This document shows, in pieces, positions 38,001 through 46,276 of a DNA stretch of 64,000 nt; the first letter of the stretch is position 1, and each line of letters opens with the position of its first letter. The position numbers were made by a program, and so were the translations under genes. The stretch covers positions 434,001 to 498,000 of the forward strand of contig JASGHK010000005.1 in the NCBI GenBank assembly GCA_049841135.1. The letters run 5' to 3'. The notes under the pieces were generated by a model that was given only the letters and a program-made list of their open reading frames with translations, made no database searches and was not told the DNA's origin. This stretch comes from JACRCT01 sp049841135 (GTDB lineage Bacteria > Myxococcota > Myxococcia > Myxococcales > UBA5297).

Positions 38001-38021
38001 GGCTTGACCCGAAGCCCGAAG
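38001..38021 (+). repeat. Dispersed GACCCGAAGCCCGAAG repeat, copy 1
   Basis: GGCTTGACCCGAAGCCCGAA (plus one G) is followed by iterations of GCCCGAAGCC up to about 38040. The same stretch recurs at 58968-58988 upstream of another lipoprotein gene. Both copies lie 65-120 bp before a lipoprotein start. Confidence 0.6.
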
Positions 38022-38090
38022 CCCGGAGCCCGAAGCCCCCCAGCCCGGCATCTGTGGGCGAAGCCGCTTGCCCGTGGTATGGCTCCCGCC

Positions 38091-38912
38091 ATGCCGTTTC
38101 GGCCCGTGCCGACCGACCGAGCCCTCAGAGTGCTGCTGGTGGCGCTGCTGCCCTTCCAGCTGACGGGCTGCTTTTTCTTCAGTCGCCCGCCGGTCCTCGC
38201 GCCGCTGCCGGCCCCCACCGTGACCTTCGACGTGGGCGTGCTGGGCAAGGACGCCACGGGGCTCGCCGCGGCCTCCGAGCGGCTCTGCTCCACGTTGACG
38301 ACCCACGACCAGAAGCTGCTCGGCTTCTCGCTGGCCCAGCGGGCGCTGGCCATGAGCCCGCACCACACCGGCGCGGCCATCGCCGTGGCGCACTGTGCGG
38401 CGGTGCTGACGGAGTGGGAGACCGACGCCGCCCGGCTCGAGACGATCGCGCAGGTGGGGCTGGAGGCGGGCAAGGCCGCGGGCGCGCCGGACCGGGACCC
38501 GCGAGCCAGCTACTGGATGGCGGTCAACCTGGGGCTGGCCATCCAGCAGCGGGGGATGGCGGCGCTGCCGCTGCTGCCGGTGGAGATGGCGGCGCTCAAG
38601 ACCTCGCAGGCGGCCAAGGAGATCGAGCTGGGAGGGCCGCTGCGGGCGTTGGGGATGCTCTACCTGAAGGCGCCGTCCTGGCCGGCGGGCCCCGGCGACC
38701 TGGACGCGGCGATGGAGCTGCTCAAGGAGGCCGTGGACACCTACCCGTCCCACCCCTTGAACCACCTCTTCTATGCGCAGGCGCTGCGCGAGAGCGGGGA
38801 CGGTGGAGGCGCCTCGAAGGAGCTGGCTCGGGCGCAGGAGCTGGCGCGGCCGGAGCTGTGGGGCGAGTACGCGGCGCTGTGGCGGGCGCAGATTCAGGCG
38901 GCGGCGAAGTGA
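38091..38912 (+). CDS. TPR-like lipoprotein
   Basis: 273 residues from the ATG at 38091 (a second ATG at 38079 is possible). The signal ends in a lipobox, LPFQLTGCFFF, so the mature protein is anchored at its Cys. The rest is helical with repeats such as HHTGAAIAVAHCAAVLTEWE, MELLKEAVDTYPSHPLNHLFYAQALRE and ELARAQELARPELW, resembling the TatT-type TRAP-associated or other TPR solenoids. It follows the RND exporter by 136 bp and could be its accessory, which is inference from proximity. Confidence 0.7.
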   Translation: MPFRPVPTDRALRVLLVALLPFQLTGCFFFSRPPVLAPLPAPTVTFDVGVLGKDATGLAAASERLCSTLTTHDQKLLGFSLAQRALAMSPHHTGAAIAVAHCAAVLTEWETDAARLETIAQVGLEAGKAAGAPDRDPRASYWMAVNLGLAIQQRGMAALPLLPVEMAALKTSQAAKEIELGGPLRALGMLYLKAPSWPAGPGDLDAAMELLKEAVDTYPSHPLNHLFYAQALRESGDGGGASKELARAQELARPELWGEYAALWRAQIQAAAK

Positions 38913-39123
38913 GCCGCAAGCGTCAGCGCGCGGGGATGGTGAAGCCCAGTGCAGCGACCGGGGCGCGTTCGAAGCACGGCCCTCCTTCGCCGCTCGAGCC
39001 AGGAGCCACAAGGACGCGCCACCATGTTGATGCGCGCTGACATATCTTCAGCAGCCCACGCGCAACCCGAGCCGCAAGCGTGCCCTGAGAAGTGACAGGC
39101 CCGCGGCGAGCTCGGGCCACAGC

Positions 39124-40403
39124 TCAGTAAGCGATGCCGTAGCTCTTGGCCTGCTTGGCAACCGTGTCCTTCACCTCCTCGTCGAAGGAGGCGGCGGGGG
39201 CGGGAGCGGCGCTGCGGAGGTAGTCGTCGCGCTTCTTGGACAGCTCCTTGACCTCGCTCGCGAGCTTCTCGCGCTCGGCCTTCTTCTCCTCGACGTACGC
39301 CTTGCGCTGGGCGGGAGCCATGGCGCGCATCGGAGCGGGCAGCGCCTCCGCCGGGAGGTCCTCCACCTTGACGCGCCCCTGGGCGGCCTGGGTCACGATG
39401 TCGTTGGAGTCGACGTAGCCGGAGAGCGCCCGGTAGCGCGCGCTCTCGGCCTGGACCTCGGGGGCCATGGCGCGGTTGGTCTCGGCGCGGCGCTCCGCGG
39501 CCTCGCGGTCCTTGTCGGCGCCGTAGAACACGGCGGTCTCGGTCATGCGGGCGTTGAGCTCGCGCAGGCGGTCGTCCAGGGGCGTGCGGACCGCGACCAT
39601 CCCGCCGTCCTGGCCGATGGTGGAGAACGCGCCGCCGGTGGCCTTGGCGAAGCTGCGCCACGCCGCCGCGGTGTCCTCGAGGTCGCCGCAGCGGATGGAG
39701 TTGATCACGATGCCGCGCCGGCGGGCCTCGGCGGCGATGGCCGCGTCGCTGGGCTGGTCGGAGTAGTCGTCGTGCGGAGGCGAGTCGCCGACCAGGAAGA
39801 CGAGGCGCATCGCCTTGCCGGGGGTCCAGGCCATCTTGCGCATCGAGTCGAGCAGGGCCTGCTTGACGTCCTCAGGGGGATCGCCGCCGCCCTCGGCCTT
39901 GAAGCGGCGCAGGTTGGCGTAGACGTCGTCCAGGTTGGTGGTGAGCGGGTAGACCTTGGTGACGAAGGCGTCGCCGCGGTCGCGGAAGGCGACCAGGCCG
40001 ACGCGGAGCTCCGGGGTCGGCTTGCCGCTGGCGATGTGGCTCGCCATCGACCAGATCTTCTGCTTGGCGCCTTCGAGCAGGCCGGTCATGGAGCTCGTGG
40101 TGTCGAGCGCGAAGACCACGTCGATCTTCGGGCGCTCGGTGACCGGCGGCGTGGGCGGCTGGGCGGGCGCCGGCTCGGCCATGGGAACGGGTGCCATCGG
40201 AGCCGGCTCGGCAACGACAGGCTCGGGGGCCGGAAGCGGCGCGGGCGTCGGAACGGGAGCTACTGCCGCGACGGCTGGGGTCGTCACGGCCGGCTTCTCC
40301 GCGTAGCGAGGCAGAGCTGGAGGATGAGCCCCGCCAGGACCAGGGCACCGGCCGCCCCGAACACCAGCCAAGTGGTCACGTGCTTCTTCGGGCTCGGTTC
40401 CAT
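39124..40403 (-). CDS. Membrane-anchored VWA-domain protein, frameshifted
   Basis: About 426 residues. The ATG at 40403 starts a short tail (MEPSPKKHVTTWLVFGAAG) and one membrane helix, then an extended Pro/Ala/Val linker and a VWA domain with metal-binding motif VVFALDTTSSMTG, VGLVAFRDRGD and LVFLVGDSPPHDD. A charged coiled-coil-like region (MAPAQRKAYVEEKKAERE) ends the protein. The frame changes near 40311-40320, where a coding-strand CAGCTG appears as CAGCTCTG (+2). The domain probably faces the periplasm. Partner unknown. Confidence 0.78.
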
Positions 40404-40590
40404 GGGTCGTCCTCCCGCGCAACTGAGCCTTGAACGGTCCAGTGACTGCGAGGATCTGTCACAGAAATTGTCTTGCAGAACCGAGACCTTGGCGACCCTC
40501 CCCCCTGCCCCTCCCAAACTGATAGGCGTTTGACGCAGCCGTGACCGGACCCGGATACGCCCCGAGGCCGGAGTCGGCTGCGTTAAACGT
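40404..40590. other. Intergenic region with a long inverted repeat beside the IS91-like element
   Basis: No gene seen. GTTTGACGCAGCCG (40528-40541) and CGGCTGCGTTAAAC (40575-40588) are inverted with 13 of 14 positions matching and a 33-nt spacer. They lie directly outside the left terminal repeat of the IS91-like element, so they may belong to its termination end or be a terminator. Confidence 0.5.
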
Positions 40591-40822
40591 CGAGTTGAGC
40601 GAAGCCGCCGGCACGGGCCCTGCTAATGGGCATCTCGGTCGTGGCTAGTGCGCTTCGGCAGCCATGCGCAGGCGAGAGAGCACGCGCTTCGGCCGTTCCT
40701 GAAGAGGCGGCGGAGGTCGCAGCCGGCGGCACGGCGGCAAGCGTGGCGGGCGATGGGCAGACCCGTCGCAACTCGGCGACGCCGATGGTCGACCGCGGGG
40801 ATGACGCCAAGGCGATCCATGG

Positions 40823-42064
40823 CTACGAGGTGTCGTCCGGGGCTTTGCGGATCAGTGGAATGGAGACCATCGTACCGACGGCGCACACCGGGCATCGGCT
40901 CAGGTCGATGCCTGTCAGGCGCTTGAGCCGATCCCGCCAGTCCTCGAGCGGAGCCGGCACCTGCGGATGGGTCGCCAGCAGCACCGCGGCGAGCGCGGCG
41001 ATGACCCGCGGAACCTCCGGCCGCTCCGCCTCGAGCAGTCGCCGCGCGACTTCGAGCTTGGTCTTGGCGTTGCCCGACGCCATCAGGCCGTAGTGGCGGA
41101 TCTTCACGAAACCGTCGGGCAGGACGTGCTGCAGGAAGCGGTGGATGAAGTCGTCGGGAGCGAGCGTCGCGGTGCCCTCGCCGCGGGTGCGGAAGTGGAC
41201 GCCCTCGTCGGCGAGTGCGAGCAGACGCTGGTTCGACAATCCGACACGATGCGTGTACCGGCCCAGATAGCCAAAGACTTGCTCGGGGCCGGCGAAGGGC
41301 CTCTTGCAATAGGCAACCCACTTCTTCTTGTAGAGCCGGTCCTTGAGTTGGGCGAAGGCCTTCGGGGCCTCCAGCTCCGCGGGCAGATCGAGGACGTCCG
41401 CCTTGTGGCAACCGACGAGCCAGTCCATCAGCTTGCCGCGGAACAGCTTGCCCAGCACCTCCGCCGGGAACAGGTAGTCCTGGCTCCGGGGACGGACCCA
41501 CCGGTCGCCGCCGGAGTGCAGGCCGCCGCCGGTGACGATGCAGTGCAGGTGCGCGTGGAAGCGCAGGTCGCGCGTCCAGGTGTGCAGCACGCAGGTGAGG
41601 CCGAGTTGGGCGCCGAGCCGCTCGGGGTCGGCGCCCAACTCGAGCAGCGTCTGGCTTCCCGCCTTGAAGAGCAGGTCGAAGAAGCGCTCGCGGTTGCGCA
41701 GGATGATGCCGTTGAGCAGGTCGTCCGGGACGGTGAAGACCACGTGGAAGTAGTCGGTGGGCAAGAGCCGCTCCATGCGGTTCTCGATCCACTTGGCCTG
41801 CGTCAGGCTTTGGCAAGTCGGGCAGTGCCGGTTGCGGCAGGAGCCATAGAAGACCTCCATGTGGCCGCAGCGGTCGCACACATCCACCCGTCCGCCCAGG
41901 ACCGGAGTCCGGCAGACCTCGATGGCTCTCATCGCCTTGCGCTGCGGCTCACTCAGCGCGTGGCTATTGCGATAGGCCTCGCCGTAGGCCCGGAAGATGT
42001 CGCTGACCGTGAGGCGAGGCCGCCCCCGCCCGGCAGGGCCAGGCAGGGACGGCGGGCAAAGCAC
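40823..42064 (-). CDS. IS91-family Y2 transposase
   Basis: 413 residues. The N-terminus has a zinc-finger-like region with CDRCGHMEVFYGSCRNRHC, typical of the family. The HUH metal-binding motif is HAHLHCIVTGGG, and the two-tyrosine catalytic motif is YLGRYTHRVG. A C-terminal CPVCAVG follows. The enzyme nicks DNA through the catalytic tyrosines for rolling-circle transposition. Reading frame is intact, so it may be active. It starts 6 bp after the stop of the recombinase gene. Confidence 0.9.
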   Translation of the reverse strand: MLCPPSLPGPAGRGRPRLTVSDIFRAYGEAYRNSHALSEPQRKAMRAIEVCRTPVLGGRVDVCDRCGHMEVFYGSCRNRHCPTCQSLTQAKWIENRMERLLPTDYFHVVFTVPDDLLNGIILRNRERFFDLLFKAGSQTLLELGADPERLGAQLGLTCVLHTWTRDLRFHAHLHCIVTGGGLHSGGDRWVRPRSQDYLFPAEVLGKLFRGKLMDWLVGCHKADVLDLPAELEAPKAFAQLKDRLYKKKWVAYCKRPFAGPEQVFGYLGRYTHRVGLSNQRLLALADEGVHFRTRGEGTATLAPDDFIHRFLQHVLPDGFVKIRHYGLMASGNAKTKLEVARRLLEAERPEVPRVIAALAAVLLATHPQVPAPLEDWRDRLKRLTGIDLSRCPVCAVGTMVSIPLIRKAPDDTS

Positions 42065-42070
42065 GCCGGT

Positions 42071-42931
42071 CTACCGGAGCAGCGGCGCCGCCTTCTCTCC
42101 GGCGATCTCCAGAGGCGTCTTCTGGGCTGCGATGTGCGTGGCGCTCACGTGCGTGTAGCGCATGGTGGTGCGGATGGAGGCATGGCCCAGAAGCTCCTGG
42201 ATGATGCGGACGTCGGTCCCGGCTTCCAGGATGTGAGTCGCGAAGGAGTGCCGCAGCATGTGCGGCGTCACCTTCTTGAGCCCGGCCTTCCTGAGTGCGG
42301 TTCGCAGTGCCTCGCGCACGGACGACGGGTCGATGGGCTTGCCAGGGATGGCCCCCGGGAAGAGGTAGGGCCCGGGCTCCGGTGGCCGGACGTTCTTCCA
42401 GTAGGAGCGCAGTGCCCCAAGCAGCGGCTGGCTCAGCTTGACGTACCGCTCCTTGCCGCCCTTGCCCAGGACGTGGATGAGCCCGCGCTCCGCCAAGATG
42501 TCGTCCGAGCGCAAACGTGCCGCTTCGTGGATCCGCAACCCCGCGTCATACGCGGTGACCAACAGCATCCGGTGTCGTAGATGAGGCAGCGCCGTCAGCG
42601 TGGCCACGATCTCCGTGAGACTGACAGGCTTGGGCAGGGTCTTGCGGGCCTTGGGCCAGGGCACGTTGGCCACGACCTCCGGGCGCAGCAGCGTCGCGCG
42701 GTAGAGGAACTTGATCGCCGCCACGGACATCCGCAGCTTGCCGGGACCGGCCCCCTCCAGTGCCAGGCCCCTCAGATACTCCAGCACCTCCGCCTCCCCC
42801 ATCTTGGCAGGCGAACGCATGAAGTGCCGGGCGAAGCCTGACGCGGCGTCCAGGTACTCCTTCCGCGTCCTCGCCGACCGATTCCTCAGACGTAGATCTG
42901 CATCCATCCGCTGGTAGAGTTCGCCCATCAC
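42071..42931 (-). CDS. Tyrosine recombinase (phage-integrase family) of the IS91-like element
   Basis: 286 residues. An N-terminal SAM-like domain (RMDADLRLRNRSARTRKEYL) is followed by the catalytic domain with Arg in AYDAGLRIHEAARL, Lys in GKGGKERYV, HMLRHSFATHIL (His/Arg) and the Tyr nucleophile in LLGHASIRTTMRYTHV. The catalytic set R-K-H-R-H-Y is complete, so the protein is probably functional. It is the upstream gene of the element and likely co-transcribed with the transposase. Confidence 0.9.
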   Translation of the reverse strand: MMGELYQRMDADLRLRNRSARTRKEYLDAASGFARHFMRSPAKMGEAEVLEYLRGLALEGAGPGKLRMSVAAIKFLYRATLLRPEVVANVPWPKARKTLPKPVSLTEIVATLTALPHLRHRMLLVTAYDAGLRIHEAARLRSDDILAERGLIHVLGKGGKERYVKLSQPLLGALRSYWKNVRPPEPGPYLFPGAIPGKPIDPSSVREALRTALRKAGLKKVTPHMLRHSFATHILEAGTDVRIIQELLGHASIRTTMRYTHVSATHIAAQKTPLEIAGEKAAPLLR

Positions 42932-42956
42932 GTTGCTCCTTGTGGTTGGTTGTCAC

Positions 42957-42985
42957 CGGGCGCCGGCGGCTACCGGCGCCCGGTT
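42957..42985. repeat. Strong hairpin at the origin-side end of the IS91-like element
   Basis: CCGGGCGCCGG, a CGGCTA-type loop, CCGGCGCCCGG: 11-bp perfect arms in the leader upstream of the recombinase gene. In IS91-type elements hairpins near the ends are part of the rolling-circle origin or termination signals; here the assignment is positional. Confidence 0.55.
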
Positions 42986-43124
42986 CCACAAGAGTCGATG
43001 GGATTCCCTCGCCGACCGAGAAACCTTCTCTCCTCAGAGTCGGCAGGCCTCCGTCAGCTGCCGCGAAGCGGCTTCGTTCAACTGCGGGAGGGGGGTTCGG
43101 CTCTGCTAGATGCCGCCCTGGTCG

Positions 43125-43166
43125 GTCCACGGAGTCCACCCAGTCCACTCCGTCCACCTGGTCCAC
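43125..43166 (+). repeat. 9-bp tandem repeat of GTCCAC
   Basis: GTCCAC occurs five times at exactly 9-bp spacing (43125, 43134, 43143, 43152, 43161) with three variable bases between copies. A similar 9-bp array of GTCCCAT lies at 55182-55215. Both are followed by hairpin-repeat cores. Confidence 0.75.
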
Positions 43167-43172
43167 GAACTG

Positions 43173-43320
43173 AAGCGCGCCTCGGATTCTCTCTTCCAGT
43201 CGGTTGCCCCCGGCGCGGAGGCGCGCGGAGGCCGGGCACTACCCAAGGGCGCGCTTCAGATTCTCTCTTCCAGTCGGTGCCCCGGCGTGGAGGCGCGCGG
43301 AGGCCGGGCACTACGCAGGT
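43173..43320 (+). repeat. Hairpin-repeat array 4 (two units, about 71 bp)
   Basis: Two units each contain GCGCGCYTCNGATTC, the variable arm TCTCTTCCAGTCGGT and the core CCCGGCGCGGAGG or CCGGCGTGGAGG, then CGCGCGGAGGCCGGGCACTAC. They carry the same core duplication as the last units of array 3. The second unit ends in the stop codon of the DUF971 gene: the CTAC of its CACTAC supplies that gene's TAG on the minus strand. Confidence 0.8.
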
Positions 43321-43643
43321 GTCGACAGCGCCCTCAGGAGCCGCCAGTCGAAGAGCCCGGTCTCGTGCCCGTCGCTGAAGGCGATTCGGACGGCATAGTT
43401 GCCCACCGGGCTCATCTCGCGGATGACGAGGTCCGCCGGCACGGTCGCCGGGTCGAGCGTGCGCTTCCCGGTCATCTCGTCGACGCACATCGCGCACGGG
43501 CACCCCCGGCGGAGCGCCTGCGCGGTGGTGGCGGTCGCCTTGCCGTCGTCCCAGCGGATGGAGAGCGACCCGTCGGGGCCCCGGTCGATCGATTGTGGGG
43601 CAGGGTCCTTGCCGGCCTTGTGCATGTAGTCCCAGATACTCAT
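43311..43643 (-). CDS. DUF971 (GBBH-like N-terminal domain) protein
   Basis: 110 residues starting MSIWDYMHKAGKDPAPQSID at 43643. The DUF971 domain is recognisable from LSIRWDDGKATATTAQALRRG through CPCAMCVDEMTGKR and SDGHETGLFDWRLLRAL. This zinc-binding fold occurs alone or at the N-terminus of gamma-butyrobetaine hydroxylases; stand-alone versions are often near iron-sulfur assembly genes. The two Cys in CPCAMC fit metal binding. The same frame stays open far upstream, but that part is antisense to the M50 protease gene. Confidence 0.8.
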   Translation of the reverse strand: MSIWDYMHKAGKDPAPQSIDRGPDGSLSIRWDDGKATATTAQALRRGCPCAMCVDEMTGKRTLDPATVPADLVIREMSPVGNYAVRIAFSDGHETGLFDWRLLRALSTPA

Positions 43644-43775
43644 GGGCCGATCGTTGCGGGGACGCGGCGGCGGCGCAAGCAGACAGTCATCGCTTGCCCC
43701 CCATCCGTCGCACCCCCAGCTTAGCGACGAGTGTGCTCGCAGCAGCCGGCCACCGTGCCGGTCCGGGGAGGCACC

Positions 43776-44924
43776 ATGGGCGGGAAGGGTTCTCTGACGG
43801 TGGCCCGGGTGCGCGGCATCCCCATCCGGCTGCACTTCACCTTCCTGCTCATCCTCCCCTACCTCGCCTACGTCATCTCCAAGACCACGCCCTCGCTCTC
43901 GCGGCTGGCGCGCGTCGACCCGGGCGGGCTCGCGCTCCACCCGCTGCTGCTCGGGCTCATCCTGGCGCTGGGGCTCTTCGCCTGCGTCCTGATCCACGAG
44001 CTGGCGCACGTCTTCGTCGGGCTGCGCGGCGGGGCCAAGGTCCAGGGCGTGACGCTGATGATCGTCGGCGGCGTCTCCGAGATCAGCGAGTTCCCGACGC
44101 GCCCGGCCTTCGAGGCCGCCATGGCGGTCGCCGGGCCGCTGACGAGTCTGGCGCTGGGCGTCCTGTGCGGGGCCGGCATAGGCCTGGTGGGCCCGGAACA
44201 GATGCCCGACCTGCGCTTCGCGCTGACCTACCTGGCGGTGATGAACCTGGCGCTGGCCCTCTTCAACCTCATCCCCGCCTTCCCCATGGACGGCGGGCGC
44301 ATCCTCCGGGCGGTCCTGGCGCTGGTGACCAACCGCGTGCGCGCCACCCGCATCGCCTCCTGGGTCGGTCAGGGCTTCGCCGTGCTCTTCTTCGGCGCCG
44401 GCCTGTACACGCTCAACTGGGTGCTCCTGCTCATCGGCCTCCTGGTCATCGCCGGGGCGCGGACCGAGTTCGAGATGGTCAAGTCCGGCAGCGCGCTCGA
44501 AGGCCTGGTGGTGGCCCAGGCGATGGAGCGCTTCGCTCCGACCGTCGAGGCCGACGACTCGCTGGGCCAGGTGCTGTCGCGGATGGAGCGCGAGCTGCGG
44601 CCCACCTACTTCGTCCTCGAGCGCGGCGCCCTGGTCGGCGCCATCCTCGCCACCGACGCCCGCAAGGCGGACGAGAACCTGGTCCACGCCCGCGCGCGCG
44701 ACGTGATGCGCACCGATCTGCCGCGGCTGCGGCCGGACCAGGACCTGGCGAGCGCCGCGCGCGAGCTCCGGGCCTCGAGCATGACCAGCCTGCCGGTGGT
44801 CGAGAACGGCGAGCTGGTGGGCGCGGTCAGCTTCTCCACCATCGCCGCGCTGGTGCGTGCGACCGAGGCCTCGAAGGCAGCGGAGCGGCACCCCAAGATC
44901 CCGCGAGAGCGGGAGGCGACCTAG
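43776..44924 (+). CDS. Site-2 protease (M50 family) with CBS domains
   Basis: 382 residues from the ATG at 43776, preceded by GGGGAGG. The M50 zinc site is IHELAHVF (H74, E75, H78) in a membrane helix, with the third ligand in NLIPAFPMDGGRIL. Membrane helices are followed by two CBS domains (about 255-370: ERFAPTVEADDSLGQVLSRM and MRTDLPRLRPDQDLASA). This Rip3-like architecture performs regulated intramembrane proteolysis controlled by nucleotide-sensing CBS domains. Substrates unknown. Convergent with the SspB-like gene. Confidence 0.88.
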   Translation: MGGKGSLTVARVRGIPIRLHFTFLLILPYLAYVISKTTPSLSRLARVDPGGLALHPLLLGLILALGLFACVLIHELAHVFVGLRGGAKVQGVTLMIVGGVSEISEFPTRPAFEAAMAVAGPLTSLALGVLCGAGIGLVGPEQMPDLRFALTYLAVMNLALALFNLIPAFPMDGGRILRAVLALVTNRVRATRIASWVGQGFAVLFFGAGLYTLNWVLLLIGLLVIAGARTEFEMVKSGSALEGLVVAQAMERFAPTVEADDSLGQVLSRMERELRPTYFVLERGALVGAILATDARKADENLVHARARDVMRTDLPRLRPDQDLASAARELRASSMTSLPVVENGELVGAVSFSTIAALVRATEASKAAERHPKIPREREAT

Positions 44925-44940
44925 CCGGAGGCGGCGGAGA

Positions 44941-45642
44941 CTACTTCACCAGCCGCAGGTGCCCTCGACGCGGACCGCTGCCATCGCCGTCCGGTGGCTG
45001 GGGCGGGCCGCCTGAAGACGTCTCGGTCTCGACCGGAGTCAGAGCCGGGGCAGGCGCAGGCGCCGGAGCAGGTGCCAGGACCGGAGCAGGAGTCGGCCCG
45101 GCCCGCTTCTCCTCCTCGGCGGGCGCGGCCTCGGCCTCCCCACCCTCTGGAAGCTCGAACTCGCCGGTCACGGCCTTGACCACCTGGAACGCCCGGCGGC
45201 GCGCCTCCGGGGCCTGCTCCGGCGGAGGCACCTCCACGCGATCGATGGACTTGGCCTCTTCGCGCAGCGTGTCGACCTCGGCGCCGGTCAGGCCGAACTG
45301 GCGCGCGGCCTCCTCGAAGAGCTCGCGGGGCATGTCCTCGGCGTACATCCACGCCGCCTCGCTGCGCTCCGCGCCGGTGATGGCGAAGATGGCCGACCAG
45401 GGCACGGCGACGGTGAAGCGCGCGCCGCCGAAGCTCAAGGTCTCGCGCACGCCCCACTCGCCCACCGTCAGGTCCGGCGGGTCGAAGCGCAGGGACAGGT
45501 TGAGCCGCAGGTGGAAGTCGGCCTTGAAGCGCTCGGGGACGATGACGCCCGGCCGGCGCGCGTCGAGGTGGATCATCACGCGGCCCTTCTCGAGCGCGCG
45601 CTCGAGCTGCCGCTTCTTCTCCTCGCTGCGAGCATCCATCAT
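44941..45642 (-). CDS. sspB: SspB-like ClpXP adaptor with Pro/Ala tail
   Basis: 233 residues. The first ~110 resemble the SspB fold: KGRVMIHLDARRPGVIVPER, LRLNLSLRFDPPDLTVGEWG and GARFTVAVPWSAIFAITG. The rest is an acidic, Pro/Ala-rich tail ending RRGHLRLVK, similar in layout to SspB, whose flexible tail ends in a short ClpX-binding motif. SspB ties ssrA-tagged proteins to ClpXP. The assignment gains support from the next gene, smpB, nine bases upstream on the same strand, which acts in the tagging step of the same pathway. Confidence 0.72.
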   Translation of the reverse strand: MMDARSEEKKRQLERALEKGRVMIHLDARRPGVIVPERFKADFHLRLNLSLRFDPPDLTVGEWGVRETLSFGGARFTVAVPWSAIFAITGAERSEAAWMYAEDMPRELFEEAARQFGLTGAEVDTLREEAKSIDRVEVPPPEQAPEARRRAFQVVKAVTGEFELPEGGEAEAAPAEEEKRAGPTPAPVLAPAPAPAPAPALTPVETETSSGGPPQPPDGDGSGPRRGHLRLVK

Positions 45643-45651
45643 CCAGCGACC

Positions 45652-46149
45652 CTAGCCCTTCCCTTTGCCCTTGCCGCGCGAGCGCATCGCCCGGTCGACC
45701 TCGCGGCGGGTCTCGCGCTCCTTGATGTCCTCGCGGCGGTCCTCGTGCGTCTTGCCCTTGGCCAGCGCCAGCTCGATCTCGGCCCAGCCCTGCTTGAAGT
45801 AGATCTGCAGGGGGATCAACGCGTAACCGCGCTCGTTCACCTTCACCAGGAGCTTGTCGATCTCGCGACGGTGGAGCAGCAGGCGCCGCGGCCGCAGCGG
45901 GGTGTGGCCCAAGAGCGAGGCGGCCTTGTACGGGCCGATGTTGAGGTTGTGGACGAACAGCTGCTCGCGCTCGGGCATGGCGTAGCTGTCCGAGAGGTTG
46001 GCGTTGCCCTCCCGCAGGCTCTTGACCTCGCTGCCCACCAGCTCGAGGCCCGCCTCCACCGTCTCCTCGATGGCGTAGTCGAAGCGCGCCCGCTTGTTGC
46101 GGGCCACGACTTCGATTCCTTCCTTCTGCTTGGGCTTTCCGGACGCCAT
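45652..46149 (-). CDS. smpB: SsrA-binding protein SmpB
   Basis: 165 residues. SmpB binds tmRNA and brings it to stalled ribosomes for trans-translation. Family motifs: VVARNKRARFDYAIEETVEAG, ELVGSEVKSLREGNANLSDS, FVHNLNIGPY, RRLLLHRREIDKL and ALAKGKTHEDRRE, with a basic tail GKGKGKG. A tmRNA gene is not recognisable in the 127-bp upstream gap. The SspB-like gene follows on the same strand, pairing the tagging factor with the adaptor that delivers tagged proteins. Confidence 0.95.
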   Translation of the reverse strand: MASGKPKQKEGIEVVARNKRARFDYAIEETVEAGLELVGSEVKSLREGNANLSDSYAMPEREQLFVHNLNIGPYKAASLLGHTPLRPRRLLLHRREIDKLLVKVNERGYALIPLQIYFKQGWAEIELALAKGKTHEDRREDIKERETRREVDRAMRSRGKGKGKG

Positions 46150-46223
46150 CGCGGGGCTCTATCTAACGCGCCGGCGCGTCCCTGTCAGCCGTTGGCTGGC
46201 GCAGGCCCCCCCGAACGACGGCA

Positions 46224-46251
46224 AGGAGCCAGCCGGCCGTGGCTGGCTCCT
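46224..46251 (-). terminator. Stem-loop downstream of the multicopper oxidase gene
   Basis: AGGAGCCAGCC, loop GGCCGT, GGCTGGCTCCT: perfect 11-bp arms, 26 bp beyond the stop of the multicopper oxidase gene and upstream of smpB. The position fits a terminator that separates the two minus-strand units. A T-run is missing. Confidence 0.6.
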
Positions 46252-46276
46252 CGCCGAAAGAAGCCCTTCCTGGCGG

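Larger units (their letters stand above)
40591..43085 (-). mobile_element. IS91-like element with Y2 transposase and tyrosine recombinase
   Basis: Two minus-strand genes (40823-42064 and 42071-42931) form the cargo. Inverted ends share AGTTGAxCGAAGCCGC (about 40593-40608; reverse strand about 43067-43083, one mismatch). IS91-family elements transpose by rolling-circle replication and the combination with a tyrosine recombinase is a known subgroup. A strong hairpin at 42957-42985 lies inside the origin-proximal side. Boundaries are inferred from the shared ends; no target duplication was looked for because IS91-type elements do not make one. Confidence 0.7.

Noticed and set aside
46150..46276. 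Possible tmRNA gene next to smpB
   Set aside because: Only 127 bp are available and they contain a terminator-like stem; no tRNA-like ends are visible.
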